In this document: positions 34,065 to 45,500 of the stretch, in pieces
How the letters are laid out: each line of letters begins with the position of its first letter
Position numbering within the stretch: the stretch's first letter is position 1
Assembly (NCBI GenBank): GCA_035610365.1
Contig: CM069435.1
Span: forward strand, 7,466,001 to 7,530,000
From: Aquatica leii
Lineage: Eukaryota; Arthropoda; Insecta; Coleoptera; Lampyridae
DNA: 64,000 bases
Reading direction: 5' to 3'
Program-made: the position numbers and the translations under genes
The notes under the pieces: model-generated
Told to the model about the DNA's origin: nothing
Databases searched by the model: none
The model's input: only the letters and a program-made list of their open reading frames with translations

Positions 34065-34890
34065 TCATAGCAAATGTTCAAATTCGTCTCCTTGCTCTAG
34101 ACATTTTTGAACCCGTTCATGTCCCTTGTAGCATTTACGTTTCGTTTATGAATGTTATTAATGGGGTTAGTGATCGTGTGTTGCAATTCGTTTACGTTTT
34201 GATAAAGCTGTTTGTGTATACTTCGTCTTTCAGAAAACTCCAAAAAATAGAAATCTAGAGAGTCATATCGGGAGAACGAGGTACCCATAAGATACGCCCA
34301 CGTGTAGCAATTCAACGGTTTTTTTAAACATTTTATAGAAGGTTAGCAACATTCTCAGAATTATGTGAGGGAACCCCATCTTGCTGAAAGATAATATGCT
34401 GCCAATAAGTCAAGTTTATGTTATCTTAGAATTCATCAATGGTATTCCTTTATGATTCTATGTAATTCTGAAATGTAAGGGTTGTATTCTAAAATACAGA
34501 CTGTACGGCACTTGATTTATTAAGGCCACAGCAAACATCGATACTGAACTGCACTTGGGGATTATGGGGATGTAAGGTTTGACAAAGTCTGTATTTATAG
34601 GGTAGATGTTTATTCTTACGCAAAATATGATGCACAGTTCTAATAGATACTGAAACGTCACGGACACAATCTCTTATTGAATTGTTAGGAAAAATCTTGA
34701 AATTTGCTATAACATTTGTTTTAGTTTCTTTGTCAATAGTAAACTCTTTTTAAACAGCAGATTTGACAAAAACTAACTCATTTGTTCGAACTTGGATGGA
34801 ACATCAAAAAATGCCTCCTATTAGGCAAATTTCTTTCAGGAAACAACTCTCCATAGTGTTCTAGTGCGCTGGCAATTTTTTTTACAAATT
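34065..34890 (-). pseudogene. DUF4817-type mariner-like transposase relic
   Basis: Minus strand. HYGELFPERNLPNRRHF near 34840 is the DUF4817-like start; then SIRDCVRDVSVSIRTVHHIL (helix-turn-helix) near 34660, FQQDGVPSHNSENVANLL near 34385 (second Asp), and RSPDMTL..ISIFWSFLKDEVY-type residues near 34270 (third Asp region). The C-terminus LEQGDEFEHLL ends at TGA 34065-34067. The centre, including the first Asp, is largely deleted and the frame shifts repeatedly. No TIRs located. Confidence 0.75.
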
Positions 34891-35231
34891 TTGTAGCTTT
34901 TTTCTAAATGGGAAAACACGATCTCCAATGATTTTTACTAATTTTATTTTACAATAAAATGCACTCAATTTTAGATCTTTGTAATAAACTTAAAAACTGT
35001 AACGGATTGTACTTGTTTTAATTTCAAGTTATTCGTAGTTAAACATTTTTGACTCCAGGGTGTTCTATAAAAAAAAATAACCGGAGGTGCAATGATTTTT
35101 CTGATGCGACTTTTACAATCGTGAGAAAAAATGTCTTGTATTTGCTAATTTTACTAACTTCTTATCTTCAATAATAACAACGAGATACAATAATCATTAA
35201 TCAACGTTATATGGACTAGAATGGAATAAGA

Positions 35232-35673
35232 TGTTTGTCGGAATCTCGTTGTGTAGTTTTTAAAATAGTGAAACGTTCAAGAAGTTATTCGCAACTTCGA
35301 GAGCCTTCGCGTGGTTTTCTAGAACGTTCACCGAAGGATGTGGAACATACGGGAACGTTTTGCCAAAATGTATAGATACTGTGCAAGCAAATCCGAGGTC
35401 AGTTATTTTATGTAATTCGAAAACGGCAGTGTTAAGAAGATTATTCAAATGTAAATAAATAAGTGATTAACGCGTGTGCGATAAAGATACGGAGTACGTG
35501 ACTTTAATATAAACAAGTGTCGCTGTTTAGATAAATAGAAATTATCCGCGGACTTTATATAGTGTAAGTGTTTTTATTAAATATCTTTAGATTTAATTGG
35601 TTCAGTTAATTTAAACGTGTATATATTTTTAGTATAAATAAATTAATTAGTTTTAATAATAAAATTCGTTACA
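35232..35673 (+). repeat. Solo LTR, plus orientation, with TATA, initiator and HSE-like U3
   Basis: Starts TGTTTGTCGG, ends ATTCGTTACA. Core promoter: TATAGATA at 35371 and TCAGT with the A at 35401, 30 bp apart. Upstream, TTCTAGAACGTTC (35318-35330) is a perfect three-unit heat-shock element. The GTGATTAACGCGTG block matches the other family copies. No internal region follows. Confidence 0.78.
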
Positions 35674-35724
35674 GTAGAAAAGAAGTAATTGCGTGCAATT
35701 TTTTTCTATTAGTTAGGTATATAT

Positions 35725-36245
35725 TGTTGCGAATTTTATTTATTAAAAACTAATTTATTTAAACGATTAAAAATTATGTTTACTTATTCTAGAAATATGT
35801 ACACTTTTAAATTAACCGAACTAATAAAATCTAATAATATTTAATAAAAAACACTTACACTATAATTTATATCACATACAAGAAGATAAGATAACGTCCT
35901 CGGATAGCCTCACACTTGTTTGTTTACACTACAAGTCACGTTCACTCGATTCGGTGTACACTGTTATTTATTTAAAACTTCGCACGTGCTAATCACTTAT
36001 TCATCTTCACTTGAAAAATCTTCTTAACACTGCTGCATTCGCATTCCAGCAAATAACTGACCTACGATCTGTCTCGTCGGTATATATACACATACGGAAA
36101 TCCTTCTGGAGCGTTCGCTATTTTTCGGGATATCTTCTAGAAGATGGATAACAGCTTCTAGAAGGCTCTTGCATTTGCAAATAGTTTCTCGAACGTTTCA
36201 ATATTTATACTACAATGCGTATATGAAGGAATTGATGACAAAACA
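35725..36245 (-). repeat. Solo LTR, minus orientation, same family
   Basis: Plus strand starts TGTTGCGAATTTT and ends TGACAAAACA. On the minus strand TATATATA (36088-36081) lies 30 bp before TCAGT (A at 36058). TTCTAGAA occurs at 36135-36142 and 36156-36163, and TTCTCGAACGTTTC near 36186, all in U3. It sits tail-to-tail with the plus copy, 51 bp apart; flanks show no clear target duplication. Confidence 0.78.
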
Positions 36246-36309
36246 GAGAATATAGATTAAAGACAGCGTTGTCAAAATTCGGAAACCTCATATTTAAGCC
36301 AACTACGTA

Positions 36310-36650
36310 GTCGAGAACCAATCTAATGCTGTTGGAATGCGATTATGGATATCATCTAAAATCCCGTTAAAAGCAGTTAATGGACGTTGTGTGATAATGT
36401 GGTTCATGGTCATTTTTGGAGCTCCACAACTGCAGCTTGGGTTTTCCAAATATCCCCATCGGTGTAATAAAAATTTACATTTTCCTTGGCCAGTACATAT
36501 CCTATTTAACGTTGTCCATAAATTTTTTTAACAAAAAACCTTCAGTTTTGATTGTTGGATCATCCACAAGTTGCTAATTTGCTCTCTAAATCTCGTTCCA
36601 TTGTTATTTCATTTCGAATTTTTTTCATATTCTTTCTTGAAAAAAAGTTG
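36310..36650 (-). pseudogene. Jockey-type LINE ORF2 C-terminus
   Basis: Minus-strand relic continuing the ORF2 interrupted at 37.79 kb. KFMDNVKQDMYWP-type residues near 36525, then the conserved tail: GKCKFLLHRWGYLENPSCSC-like, MNHIITQRPL and FNGILDDIHN, the Cys/His end of Jockey ORF2 proteins. Frames alternate. The separation from RT is explained by the LTR insertion. Confidence 0.72.
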
Positions 36651-36674
36651 ACGTCGTAATTTTGTTGTTGAAAT

Positions 36675-37792
36675 TGTAATAAAAAATTAATAAAAACGTA
36701 TAATAAAAAAATTTGAAAATACATTTATTAAAAGCAAAAATAATTATTTTACCACGGCAGCAGTCGAAGACACAGACCTCTGGGTGTGAGCCTGAATGAA
36801 AATAAATAAACAGACGTGAACTCCTTTAATTTATTAACTATAACATAATACACTATTTACATTAAAGAAAAAATGAACATTATTTGAATCAAAACATTAT
36901 TTAGAATAAAACCGTATTAGAATAAACAAAATTTGGGTTTAAAACAATATTTGGGCGTCAATCCCCTTGAATTGGTGATAAATAAAAAGCATAAAATCTT
37001 ATACCTAATTATTAATTGATATTAAATGCAAAAGTAGTAAACGTTTAATTTGTTATCGAGTATGTTTCCCGAAAAGTTTTGACAACTCAATTTAATTAAT
37101 GTGAATGTAAAATGTAGTAACATGATTCCAGTTGACTCACCATATTTAATATGACGTTATCGGATATCTTCTATTTTTAGCACATTCTTTGTTGAAGTGA
37201 TAAAATTCTTCAAAACGAATGTATATTTCTAAACACAACAGCAAGCATAAAACTAATGTATAAATCCAATGAATAATAAACTTCAATAACGAAAAATCCA
37301 GTAAAAACCGAAATAAAAGAAAAGATCCAGTAAAAAAGAAAAGACCCACTAAAAAAACCCTAAATATAAATAATTAGAATGGTTTTTTAAATGACATGAT
37401 GTACTCACGCTGCTTAGATCTAAATGCAACGGCCTTGAAATGAATTCCTTTGTCTAATTTTATTGCGTAACATTGTCAAATCACTAAAAATGTTGAATTC
37501 AATAGAAAAATTATATCAAAATAAAGGTAAACTCACCAGCAATTAGATGGAATGAATAAAAATTAAATTGTATGCTTTTACGCTATAATTAAGAAAATTT
37601 GTCTTCCTTTCACCACTCACGTGAAACACCAAAGATTGCTCAAACGGAAATGCTACTTAAAATCTATAACCCAGGTCGATTAGAACAACGCGACGTTGCC
37701 AAACTGAATAAATTTACGTGCAATATTAGTTGCAGAAAATGAACGAATGTAAAATTGAATTTTAATGTAATGAACTCTAACGGAACGTTACA
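36675..37792. repeat. 1.1-kb LTR-like insertion in the LINE, AAAT duplication
   Basis: Runs TGTAAT...GTTACA, flanked by AAAT on both sides (36671-36674, 37793-37796), a 4-bp duplication as for Ty3/Gypsy LTRs. LINE coding reads on either side. Inside, minus-strand GTGAGT donor-like sites start near 37539, 37409 and 37139, and a hydrophobic frame lies at 37146-37349, but no recognisable protein. Best read as a solo LTR. Confidence 0.6.
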
Positions 37793-37796
37793 AAAT

Positions 37797-39545
37797 ATAG
37801 CACAATACTGGTAGCCAAGTAGTTTGCGTTGAACACAGTACTCCAGAAATTATTCTCATTGCTTGATTTAGTAGTACATCAATTAGGTTTATGTGCTTAC
37901 TATTGATCCATATTGGGCACAAAATTCTGCTGTTGAATCAACTAAAGCTATAGTCGATATGCGTAAGGTGTTGGCATTTGCACCCCATGTTGTTCTGGAA
38001 ATTTTTTGAATTTAGTCTTGTTTTAGTTTTTGCAGCTAACTTCTCTGAATTCGGTTTTTACGACAAAGTGCGGTCAAGAGTAACGCTTAAGTATTTTGGT
38101 GTACAATTATGATAAATATGATCTCCGTTAAAAATTACATCTAATTTATAATTAGCTTCTTTGTTGTTTAGATGAAACGTTGAAACTTCCGTTTTTTTTA
38201 GGTTTCGACTTAATCAGATAAATAGATAAATAAATCATTTGTAATGGTTTCAATTTCTAAATTTTGATGCTGGAAGATCATTGCAATGTCGTCCGCATAA
38301 AAAAATTTCTAGCAGATAGTTGTTTAATATTCTGACCTTTCGCATGGAACGAATTGATAAAGTTTCCATAAAAGACCTTTTCTCCAAACGATACCATAAG
38401 CAGCAGTAAGATCAACAAAAACAGCTGCTGATTTCTTTTTTCTTAAAAACCATTTTTAATATGCCAGCACTTGATCACAATAGTTTCTATTGGGTGGAAA
38501 TCCGGCGTGTTCTGGAGGTAGGGCGTCGTTCACTAAAAGACTAAATCGATTGTAGATTAATCTTTCCAAAAGTTTATAACATACACTGAGTGAAGCAATA
38601 GAACAATAATGTTCTGGTTCTGGAGTTTTGCCAGGTTCTAAAATACCTTAAATTTTAAAAGTTCTCGGTAATCTATGGGTAGAAACTATGTCACCATAAA
38701 CCGTTAATAGAAAAAGTCTAGTTTTTGGTCCAGAATATTTAATAAATACTGGCAAAATTCCATCATCATTTTTGGTTTCTTTATAGAAAGTATTGGCTTG
38801 TAATATTGCTGCGGTTCTGCTTAAATGCGTGAAAGTTAAGTTTTCTAAAGTACTTTGCCATTGAAGTTTTGTGGCTTCATCTAATCTCTTTATTAACAGA
38901 TTTGAAGTTTCAAATTTTTTAAATTTTTGAAATTCTTTGTAAAGTGTGTTACATCGAGTATCCCAACATGACACCTATTGCTTTCGGTGACTTCTAGGAA
39001 TCTATTTTGTTGCTATTTTCATAACTAATCCAGAAAAAACGATTATAATTATTCCAACATCGTTTGATCCAATTGTTGCCAAAACTCATGCCATTTAGCT
39101 TTGGTCAGATTCCATGGCAATTTAGGACTTTATTAAATCTAATTTAACCGAATTTCGTTTCCAATTTTAATAATGATATGTCTATCTTGGAAGTGTGGAA
39201 AGTTTCCTAGAACAGTTCTTGAGGTTCTCACAGGTATATGTTGTTTGTCAGACTTAACAACGCATAGATCCGGATTATAACCATTACTTCATCTGGCCGA
39301 ATTAAATGTTGATCTATCATTTGCATTATACACTCATTGTAAATAATTTATGTAGATAAAGTTGTTTAAGGTTGTTCCACTAGAATTGTTGTTATTATAG
39401 GCTCATAAAAGATGATGACTATTGAAATCACCAAGGTATACTGTCGGATGTTCAAATGTATGAATGTCACGATCATTCCAATCCACGTTTGGTGGTTTAT
39501 ATATATTCACTACGTTGATATCTAAAATTTTTATTACTAAAATAA
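37797..39545 (-). pseudogene. Jockey-type LINE ORF2, endonuclease and RT
   Basis: Minus strand from about 39545. Apurinic-like endonuclease part: VNIYKPPNVDWNDRD and VYLGDFNSHHLLW near 39450 (catalytic Asp/Asn/His area). Linker frame 38648-38974. RT part: EHAGFPPNRNYCDQVLAY near 38510, AAVFVDLTAAYGIVW near 38430 (first catalytic Asp), FYADDIAMIF near 38305 (YADD block), then PIWINSK-like and TTWLPVL-type residues near 37830 where the LTR cuts in. Many frameshifts. N-terminal ORF1 absent. Confidence 0.8.
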
Positions 39546-39549
39546 AAAT

Positions 39550-40295
39550 GTCGTGTTAACTTAATAAAACTTTTATAAGAACTTTTAAAATTGAATGTCA
39601 GTCTGAAAATACTATGAGTTGAGAATGGGCCACAAAGCACCGGAGACCGCCCGTATCATTAACAGTGCACTCGGCAGAAGAACGACAAACGAACAGATTG
39701 TTACGTGCATAAATTTAAATAATGCATTACCCTGTATATCAGTTTAATTAAAAATTACTTTTATATTTCTCGACGCCATCTATCGGGTTCGTTGGTCACT
39801 TTGTATTGAGTAGGCGACATCCGGTGACAGACCGGAATTTTGACTTTAACATCGTGAATGTTAGTATCTATGTCTGCGTGAGTGAAAAATTCGTTTTCTA
39901 AAATCATCCACGTGTTGAGACACGATGGAAAATAGAAGTTTTCTTAATTAACTCAGTTTATTCACGCAGACGCCATGTGCTACCTCCTAACTAAGGGCAT
40001 TCTGGTTATAATTTAACGTCCACCAGGGAAAGTTGTGGCTTCGTTACGATCGTGTGGAGTATTCGAATCGTCAACGGCCGTTCCACCATCATCTGGCCCA
40101 TTAACATCGATAAAAGTTTGCTAACTTTTATAAGGCCTACGAGTAGAAATAATTAAACCACAGAAAAGGGGTACAAAGCATCCGACTACCGGGTTGTGTT
40201 ATGTGTGTTGGCTTTAAAATTTAAGTAATGATTTTGTAGATCTGGATTTCGTGAGACATTAGTTTGACACGATTTGCGATTCAAATTGCTTACAG
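39550..40295. other. No gene recognised
   Basis: Closer to balanced base composition than the surroundings (39590-40330), with scattered short frames and an inverted TCTGCGTGA / TTCACGCAGA pair (39871 and 39960) that could form a hairpin. Possibly decayed TE or upstream exon sequence for the next entry. Confidence 0.35.
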
Positions 40296-40949
40296 GACTA
40301 CGTGTCGGGGAAAGTACTTTCTTCACACCCGTGGAAGTTCCTGTGTTTTGGTAAGTGATTTTATATGTTTTATCTCGTAGTCAACCAGGTCGCTCACGAA
40401 ACTGTTGTGAATATTAATTCCGTAGTAATTTTTCTTGCTTATTGCTTATTGTGTATGACGTATGCTGTGTACTCCCAATCTTTATTATTATATTGTAATA
40501 TTAAGGCCGTGCTTATTATCATTATTTCATGTATCTCGCATGCTATATACAAATGAGATTTACTATAAACTCTACCTCGCTATTCATGTCGACGTAATGT
40601 ACCTCTGTATTGTGTGTTGCCGATACTACTGATTTTCTGTAATGAGAATTCTTATATTCTGTGATAATCATCAACGATTCTAGATTAAAGTTGTTATTGT
40701 GGTTACTTGTTCTTTTATGACAACATACCTTTCTCTTTAGATCGTCGTTATCTAATCACAAACGCTGGCTACTCGAACAGCCGAGTAGAAGGGATTACGA
40801 ACCTTCGAATTGTTACAAGTGAGACCCGTCTGTCTGGAGCGGGACAGAAGTTACTGTGGGATAAGCTCTGGCGCCCTGAAACACCTTTTATATCTCTTAG
40901 GAACCTACCCTCTCACCGATTATTGCGAGTTGGCCGTGCAGGTTCGTAA
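40296..40949 (+). CDS. Candidate spliced exon pair, unknown protein
   Basis: Exon 40296-40350 (acceptor TTGCTTACAG, donor GTAAGT) joins the exon starting at 40741 (acceptor ACCTTTCTCTTTAG). In the phase DYVSGKVLSSHP the junction codon is GAT and the second exon is open for a further 69 codons (starts RRYLITNAGYSN, ends LLRVGRAGS) to TAA at 40947-40949. The second exon is visibly GC-richer than its surroundings. No start codon, poly(A) signal or family identified. A mariner relic starts ~35 bp later. Strong splice signals support it; TE origin is possible. Confidence 0.35.
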
Positions 40950-40984
40950 ATACCAAAAAAGCTTGTAACAAGATATTGGAACGT

Positions 40985-41700
40985 TGATTCAAAAAGGTCG
41001 AGATGGAGATGCGACAAAGAGGAACACCGTGGACGGAACACGTCATCAAAAATGAACAATTAAACACTCTAGTCCAAGCGAATATACGTACAACAAATTG
41101 AGAACTTGCAGAAGAACTAGGCGTTACAATTAGAACGATCTCAAACTACCTTAAAAAAATTGGAGTCAAAAGTAAAAAACTCGACAAGTGGGTTTAGCCG
41201 TAGTTTTGAAGTGGCGTTCTTGCTTATGTTGCGCAACAAAAACGATTCTTTTCTTGATCGAATTGTGACGTACGATGAAGAGTAGATTCTTTACGACAAT
41301 CGGCGACGTTTAGCTCGGTGGTTGAATCGGGATTAAACTTCATAGCACTTTCCAAATTCTAAGGTTAAGGTTACTATTGGGTGGTTTGCAGCCAGTCTTA
41401 CCTTCTTGTATTCTAGGGAAACCATTAGGGCGAAGAAGTGTCATCGTCAAATTGACAAAATACACCAGCAACTTAAACAACAACGGCCGGGATTAGTCAA
41501 TAGAAAATTACTAATTTTTATGCACGACAGCTATCGGCTGCACGTCGTACAACCGACCCAGCAAAAATTGAACAAATTGGACTACAAGATACTGGTTTAT
41601 CTGTAGTATTCACCGAACTTTTTGCCTACCGACTACCACTTTTTCAAGCATATCGACAACTTCCTTCAACAGAAATTCTTCAAAATTTCATTGTCTTACA
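40985..41700 (+). pseudogene. Mariner transposase relic
   Basis: Plus strand, D,D34D-type mariner. Second helix-turn-helix ELAEELGVTIRTISNYLKK near 41110; KSKKLDKWV; VTYDE-like first Asp block near 41268; the YDNRRR...ARWLNRD segment; frame 41406-41606 with IHQQLKQQRPGLVNRK and FMHDSYRLHV, a degraded HDNARPH second Asp block; then SPNFLPTDYHFFKHIDNF near 41605 (third Asp area). Multiple stops and shifts. TIRs not found; the N-terminal helix-turn-helix is missing. Confidence 0.82.
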
Positions 41701-41759
41701 GCTTACAACCCTTGCGCTTTGCGGTGGTGACGATGAGGAGGGGGACCCATCAAAACCAC

Positions 41760-42179
41760 CCTAACTTGCTTGGTACAAGTTTGACACAGGAAGGATAGGT
41801 GAAACATAGTCCTAGTCAAACTCAGTCGGACGGGTTAGGTAATGGAAACGTGTCTAGAAAGCACGCAGTTTAGCGAGGAACCTGTTTTACTGCTTATCCT
41901 GGCTTCTAAGTTGGTACAAAAAGGACTTAGGTAAGCGTGAAGAAAACAAGAGAAGTAGAGTTAGTTAAAGTAGCGACAACTAAAAAGAAACTAAAAAGGT
42001 TATTCAACTAAAAATAATAAAATAAATTAAAAACTAAATACTTACTACGCATATTTGTAAAAATAAAACTAAAACCATGCATATACAAATATTTTACTGA
42101 AACCTCTGGTTGCTGTTTGCAAATGATCTATAAATGTTAACATCAAACACCAGTTTAAAGATGCACTCAAAGTAATTGG
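41760..42179. other. No gene recognised
   Basis: Mixed-composition sequence between the mariner and R1-like relics, with no motif-bearing frame. Confidence 0.4.
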
Positions 42180-43260
42180 GATATGGGTTAGTAATGGCTA
42201 ATAGGACACTCCGACCATCGAATCCGCGACAAACGAGAATTCATTGTGCCGAAGTGTCAGAAACACGCGACAAACAGCTGTCGGAATCCAAAATGTTAAT
42301 GCGTTATAGATGACTAAGAAATCCGTCGTATAAAAAAAGGATATTCGGGATGAAGGAATAGGCGATGCGCTCTTTCTGGGAAGTGTCCCACAGCTGTTGC
42401 TATTCACTCAAGATCAAAACCTTGAGGTGGCGTTTAGCAGCTAAAAAGAATGGAAAACCGTTAAGCGAAACGTGCTGCTCAAAGAAACTGCAGGTGCCAG
42501 TCTTAGTGCAGTAAATTTCCTGCAAAAGAGGATGTAGGAGAGGACGCTTAGATATGACTGTTCTTAGGAATAGGGATTAAAGCAAATACAGTTTCTTGAT
42601 CACGTGGGGAGTATCGAAGTCTGTGGTACCAAATGTTAGGCAATACATGAGCATGAGAATAACTGCAATGTCAAAAATATTCGTTTTTTGTGAAAGTCCC
42701 ATTTCAAAATTCAGTTTGGCGTCGAGCAATAGTCCGAAGCAGTTAAATTCGAAAATTCTACGGGCAGGAATATCGTGGAGACGCAGTAAACTTATCTTAG
42801 CGTATCCAAAAACTTGCTCTTGTCTGCAGAATTACTTAGTTTATTGCTACCATCCCAGCTAGTCACAATATTAAGTCACGACTTAGATTTTGTCTCCAAA
42901 TTTCGTCGGAAATTTGCGAAAACTGTGACAGTGATGTCGTCCGCATGAGCAAAAATGTCGCAGTCTGCTGGTAAGTCTTTATTCTAAGAGATCGTTAACA
43001 ACTAAATTCCACAAGTTTGGCCCAAAAACGGAGCCTTCTGGACAGTCAGTCGTTTGGTGAAAACTGAACGTGAAACGTTCACAGAGTATGTTATGGATCT
43101 ATTCGATAAATAGCTACGAATGACGGGCATAGCATCGGCAAGTAGTCTATTAACGACAAGACCACCAAACGTTATTGAACGCTCCAAAAATGTCAATGTA
43201 GCTAGTCTGTACTTGGAAACGTTCGATTGTGCAATAGTTATTAATCGAAGGGCGGCGTCA
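42180..43260 (-). pseudogene. R1-like LINE, RT and C-terminus
   Basis: Minus strand. RT pieces: YLSNRSITYSVNVS near 43120, SVFGPNLWNLVVNDLL near 43040 (the GSxxGP block), FAHADDITV near 42945 (the YADD block, with H for Y), and the segment between 42200 and 42860 containing VKYL-type remnants. Ends with a WDTSQKERIAYSFIP-like block near 42380, as in R1-clade C-termini. Frames shift often. Different from the Jockey-type LINE at 36-39 kb. Confidence 0.7.
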
Positions 43261-43399
43261 AAAACTAAGCCATGTTAAAATAAAATGGTGTCCTTTCAAA
43301 AAGTTATTGCAAGAAACGATTGGGCTTATGGTCTCTGTGTTGTTGCCCACCTTTAACCTCGTGGAGGTAAGAGTCTAATTATAAAATTCTTGTCTTTTC

Positions 43400-43839
43400 T
43401 TTAAAAATTTGTTTAAACAATTTCTTTTTCTACAAATAATAATTTAAAATCTTATATTGCTAATAATAAAGATCCTATTTCTTCTTTAGATTAATCTGAT
43501 GTTTACAAAATTTCGTGTTCTTCTTGTAATTCTACTTATGTCGGCCAAACTGGAGGAAAGCTCAAAATTAGATTAAAAGAACATATTTATTTTATTAATA
43601 GAAATTTAAATACTGATATCTCTAATACCTGTTCTGCCTTTGCTAATCACATTTTGTCTACTAGTCATTCTTTTTCTCCTGATCTTAATATTAAATTTCT
43701 TCATTTTTGTAATAAAGGCCATTATCTCAACAATCTTGAAATTTTAGAAATTCATCGTCTTTCTAATGATAATTCTTCTACGTGTCTCAATGAACTTCTC
43801 GATATAAGCACTTCTCCTCTTCTTAATTCTAAATTCTAA
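43400..43839 (+). pseudogene. PLE GIY-YIG fragment, second family
   Basis: DVYKISCSSCNSTYVGQTG (43498-43555) then KLKIRLKEHIYFINRN, a C-x2-C GIY-YIG core, and a closing FLHFCNKGHYLNNLEILEIHR segment to TAA 43837-43839. Open from 43498 after one stop at 43495. RT is missing upstream. Diverged from the 28-31-kb PLE. Its 3' noncoding region carries a hammerhead core. Confidence 0.83.
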
Positions 43840-43982
43840 CTATCTATCATTTCTGTCTGTGTGTTTATTGATAGTTTCAATTTGTTATTTTTGACATTTG
43901 TCAATTTAATAATATTAATAGGTATGCTCTTTTATAATTTATTTGTTAGCTATATTTTTAATATTTTGTACTATTCGTAAAG

Positions 43983-44022
43983 TTACTGACGATAACATTT
44001 TATAATGTCGAAACATGTTTAA
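43983..44022 (+). ncRNA. Hammerhead ribozyme motif, second PLE family
   Basis: TTA, CTGACGA (43986-43992, fits CUGANGA), stem II ACATT...AATGT (43995-44008), GAAA (44010-44013), CATGTT, then TAA pairing with TTA as stem I. The cut would follow a UU, a less favourable site. About 145 nt after the GIY-YIG stop, the expected PLE location. Confidence 0.68.
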
Positions 44023-44039
44023 AATAAAATAAATTAAAA

Positions 44040-45490
44040 CCACAATATTTTGTGGAAAAGACTTTGAGACAAATAATTTAATTGTTGCCAACTATAAAAG
44101 ACAACAACAAACTATTTTAGATAGGGAAAATATGTATATAGAGTAAAGTACAAAAAATTATTTATATTTTTAACAAAAGGTTACATTTATTTATTTTATA
44201 TTGACAGCAGTTCAATCGTTCAGACCCTAATTTGTCTTGGCACAATTTTTTTTACAGAAGTAGACAAAACGTTGAAGCTAGTTTGATTTTAATTTTAAAA
44301 AAGTCTTGTTTCTTAAGAACGTTTACCACCGTTAAATCCTTCGATTACAAATTAAAAAAATGATTTTTTGTTTTAGCTTTAACTAGTTAATTAATTAAAC
44401 TTGACTTAACATGCTAAAATATAAAATTTCAACAAATGCATGTAAAGTTTAATAATAATAAAACCGGGTTTATAATAAACTTAATATTAAGAAAAAATCA
44501 CTTTACGTCGTTCGTTTCATAGAAAGCAAATAGTTCAGCTTGAAAAGCTGATTTCTATATAGGTTAAACATTAACGTAAATTGCATTTTTACTTTTTTAT
44601 ATAAGAAAACTCATCCGAATAGAGCAATTTTTTGTTGAAATCAATATTCAGAAAGAATCCCAAGAGGTGAGTGATAAACTAGCGAACCAAATTGGTTTTT
44701 ACATATATTTTTTGCTGTAACTGGAATTACGTGTAGAATAAAATTGTAGACTGAAAGATTAATATTCTTTCAAACTAAAAAGGATTTTTTTTTTCAAGAA
44801 AGATATTCTAAAATTGAGATAAATCAATATACATTAAATAATTTTTTGTTGCATCAAACGTTTTAAAGTATAAATTTATTAGGGTAATTTAAGTATTAAA
44901 GAAGAAAATGATTTTTGAATAAATATACAGATTAATCAAAATGTATTTTTTGAAAAGAAGTCCCTAAGGACAAATTTATGCTTTCAAATGTTATTATAAA
45001 AATGTATGTCTGTTGATTTGGGTTCTGTGTGTAAAAAATTGATAACTTGAAATGTAATATGGATATCGCTCATTTTTAAATATGTAATAAAAATACTGTA
45101 TTGTGGAAGATTTTTGTATACAACTTATAATATAATTTACAAAAAAATGTTTATTAAACAAGACTAATGTTTTTCAAAATTTAATCATGTTAATGTGGTG
45201 AATTTGACCACGCTTTGTTCACTTTTGTAAGAAATATTAGTGTTAAACTAGAAATTAATAAACAATTGAAACTTTATAAAAAAACCGTTCAAAAGTTAAG
45301 TCATTAATTTTGTTAAATAAGTTACTGAAATTCAACTTGTGATTTAAAATAAAATATAACAAAGCTCTTTAAAATAAATTAAATTACACGTTAAATAATC
45401 TTCCAAGGAGAAATATTCATGGTAACGTTGTCATTTTCAGGAATAAAAATGGCATCGTGTGTTGATGTTTGAGTTTTGCTGATAGTGTTA
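44040..45490. other. AT-rich gene-free sequence
   Basis: No frame with motifs. Presumably includes the 3' flank of the Tigger-like element, whose left terminal repeat I could not find. Confidence 0.45.
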
Positions 45491-45500
45491 ATGGACTCAT

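Noticed and set aside
37146..37349. Hydrophobic minus-strand frame with acceptor- and donor-like borders
   Set aside because: Lies inside the 1.1-kb LTR insertion and looks like translated T-rich DNA.
40030..40330. Possible tRNA or SINE in the GC-balanced stretch
   Set aside because: No A/B box pair with correct spacing and no cloverleaf found by eye.
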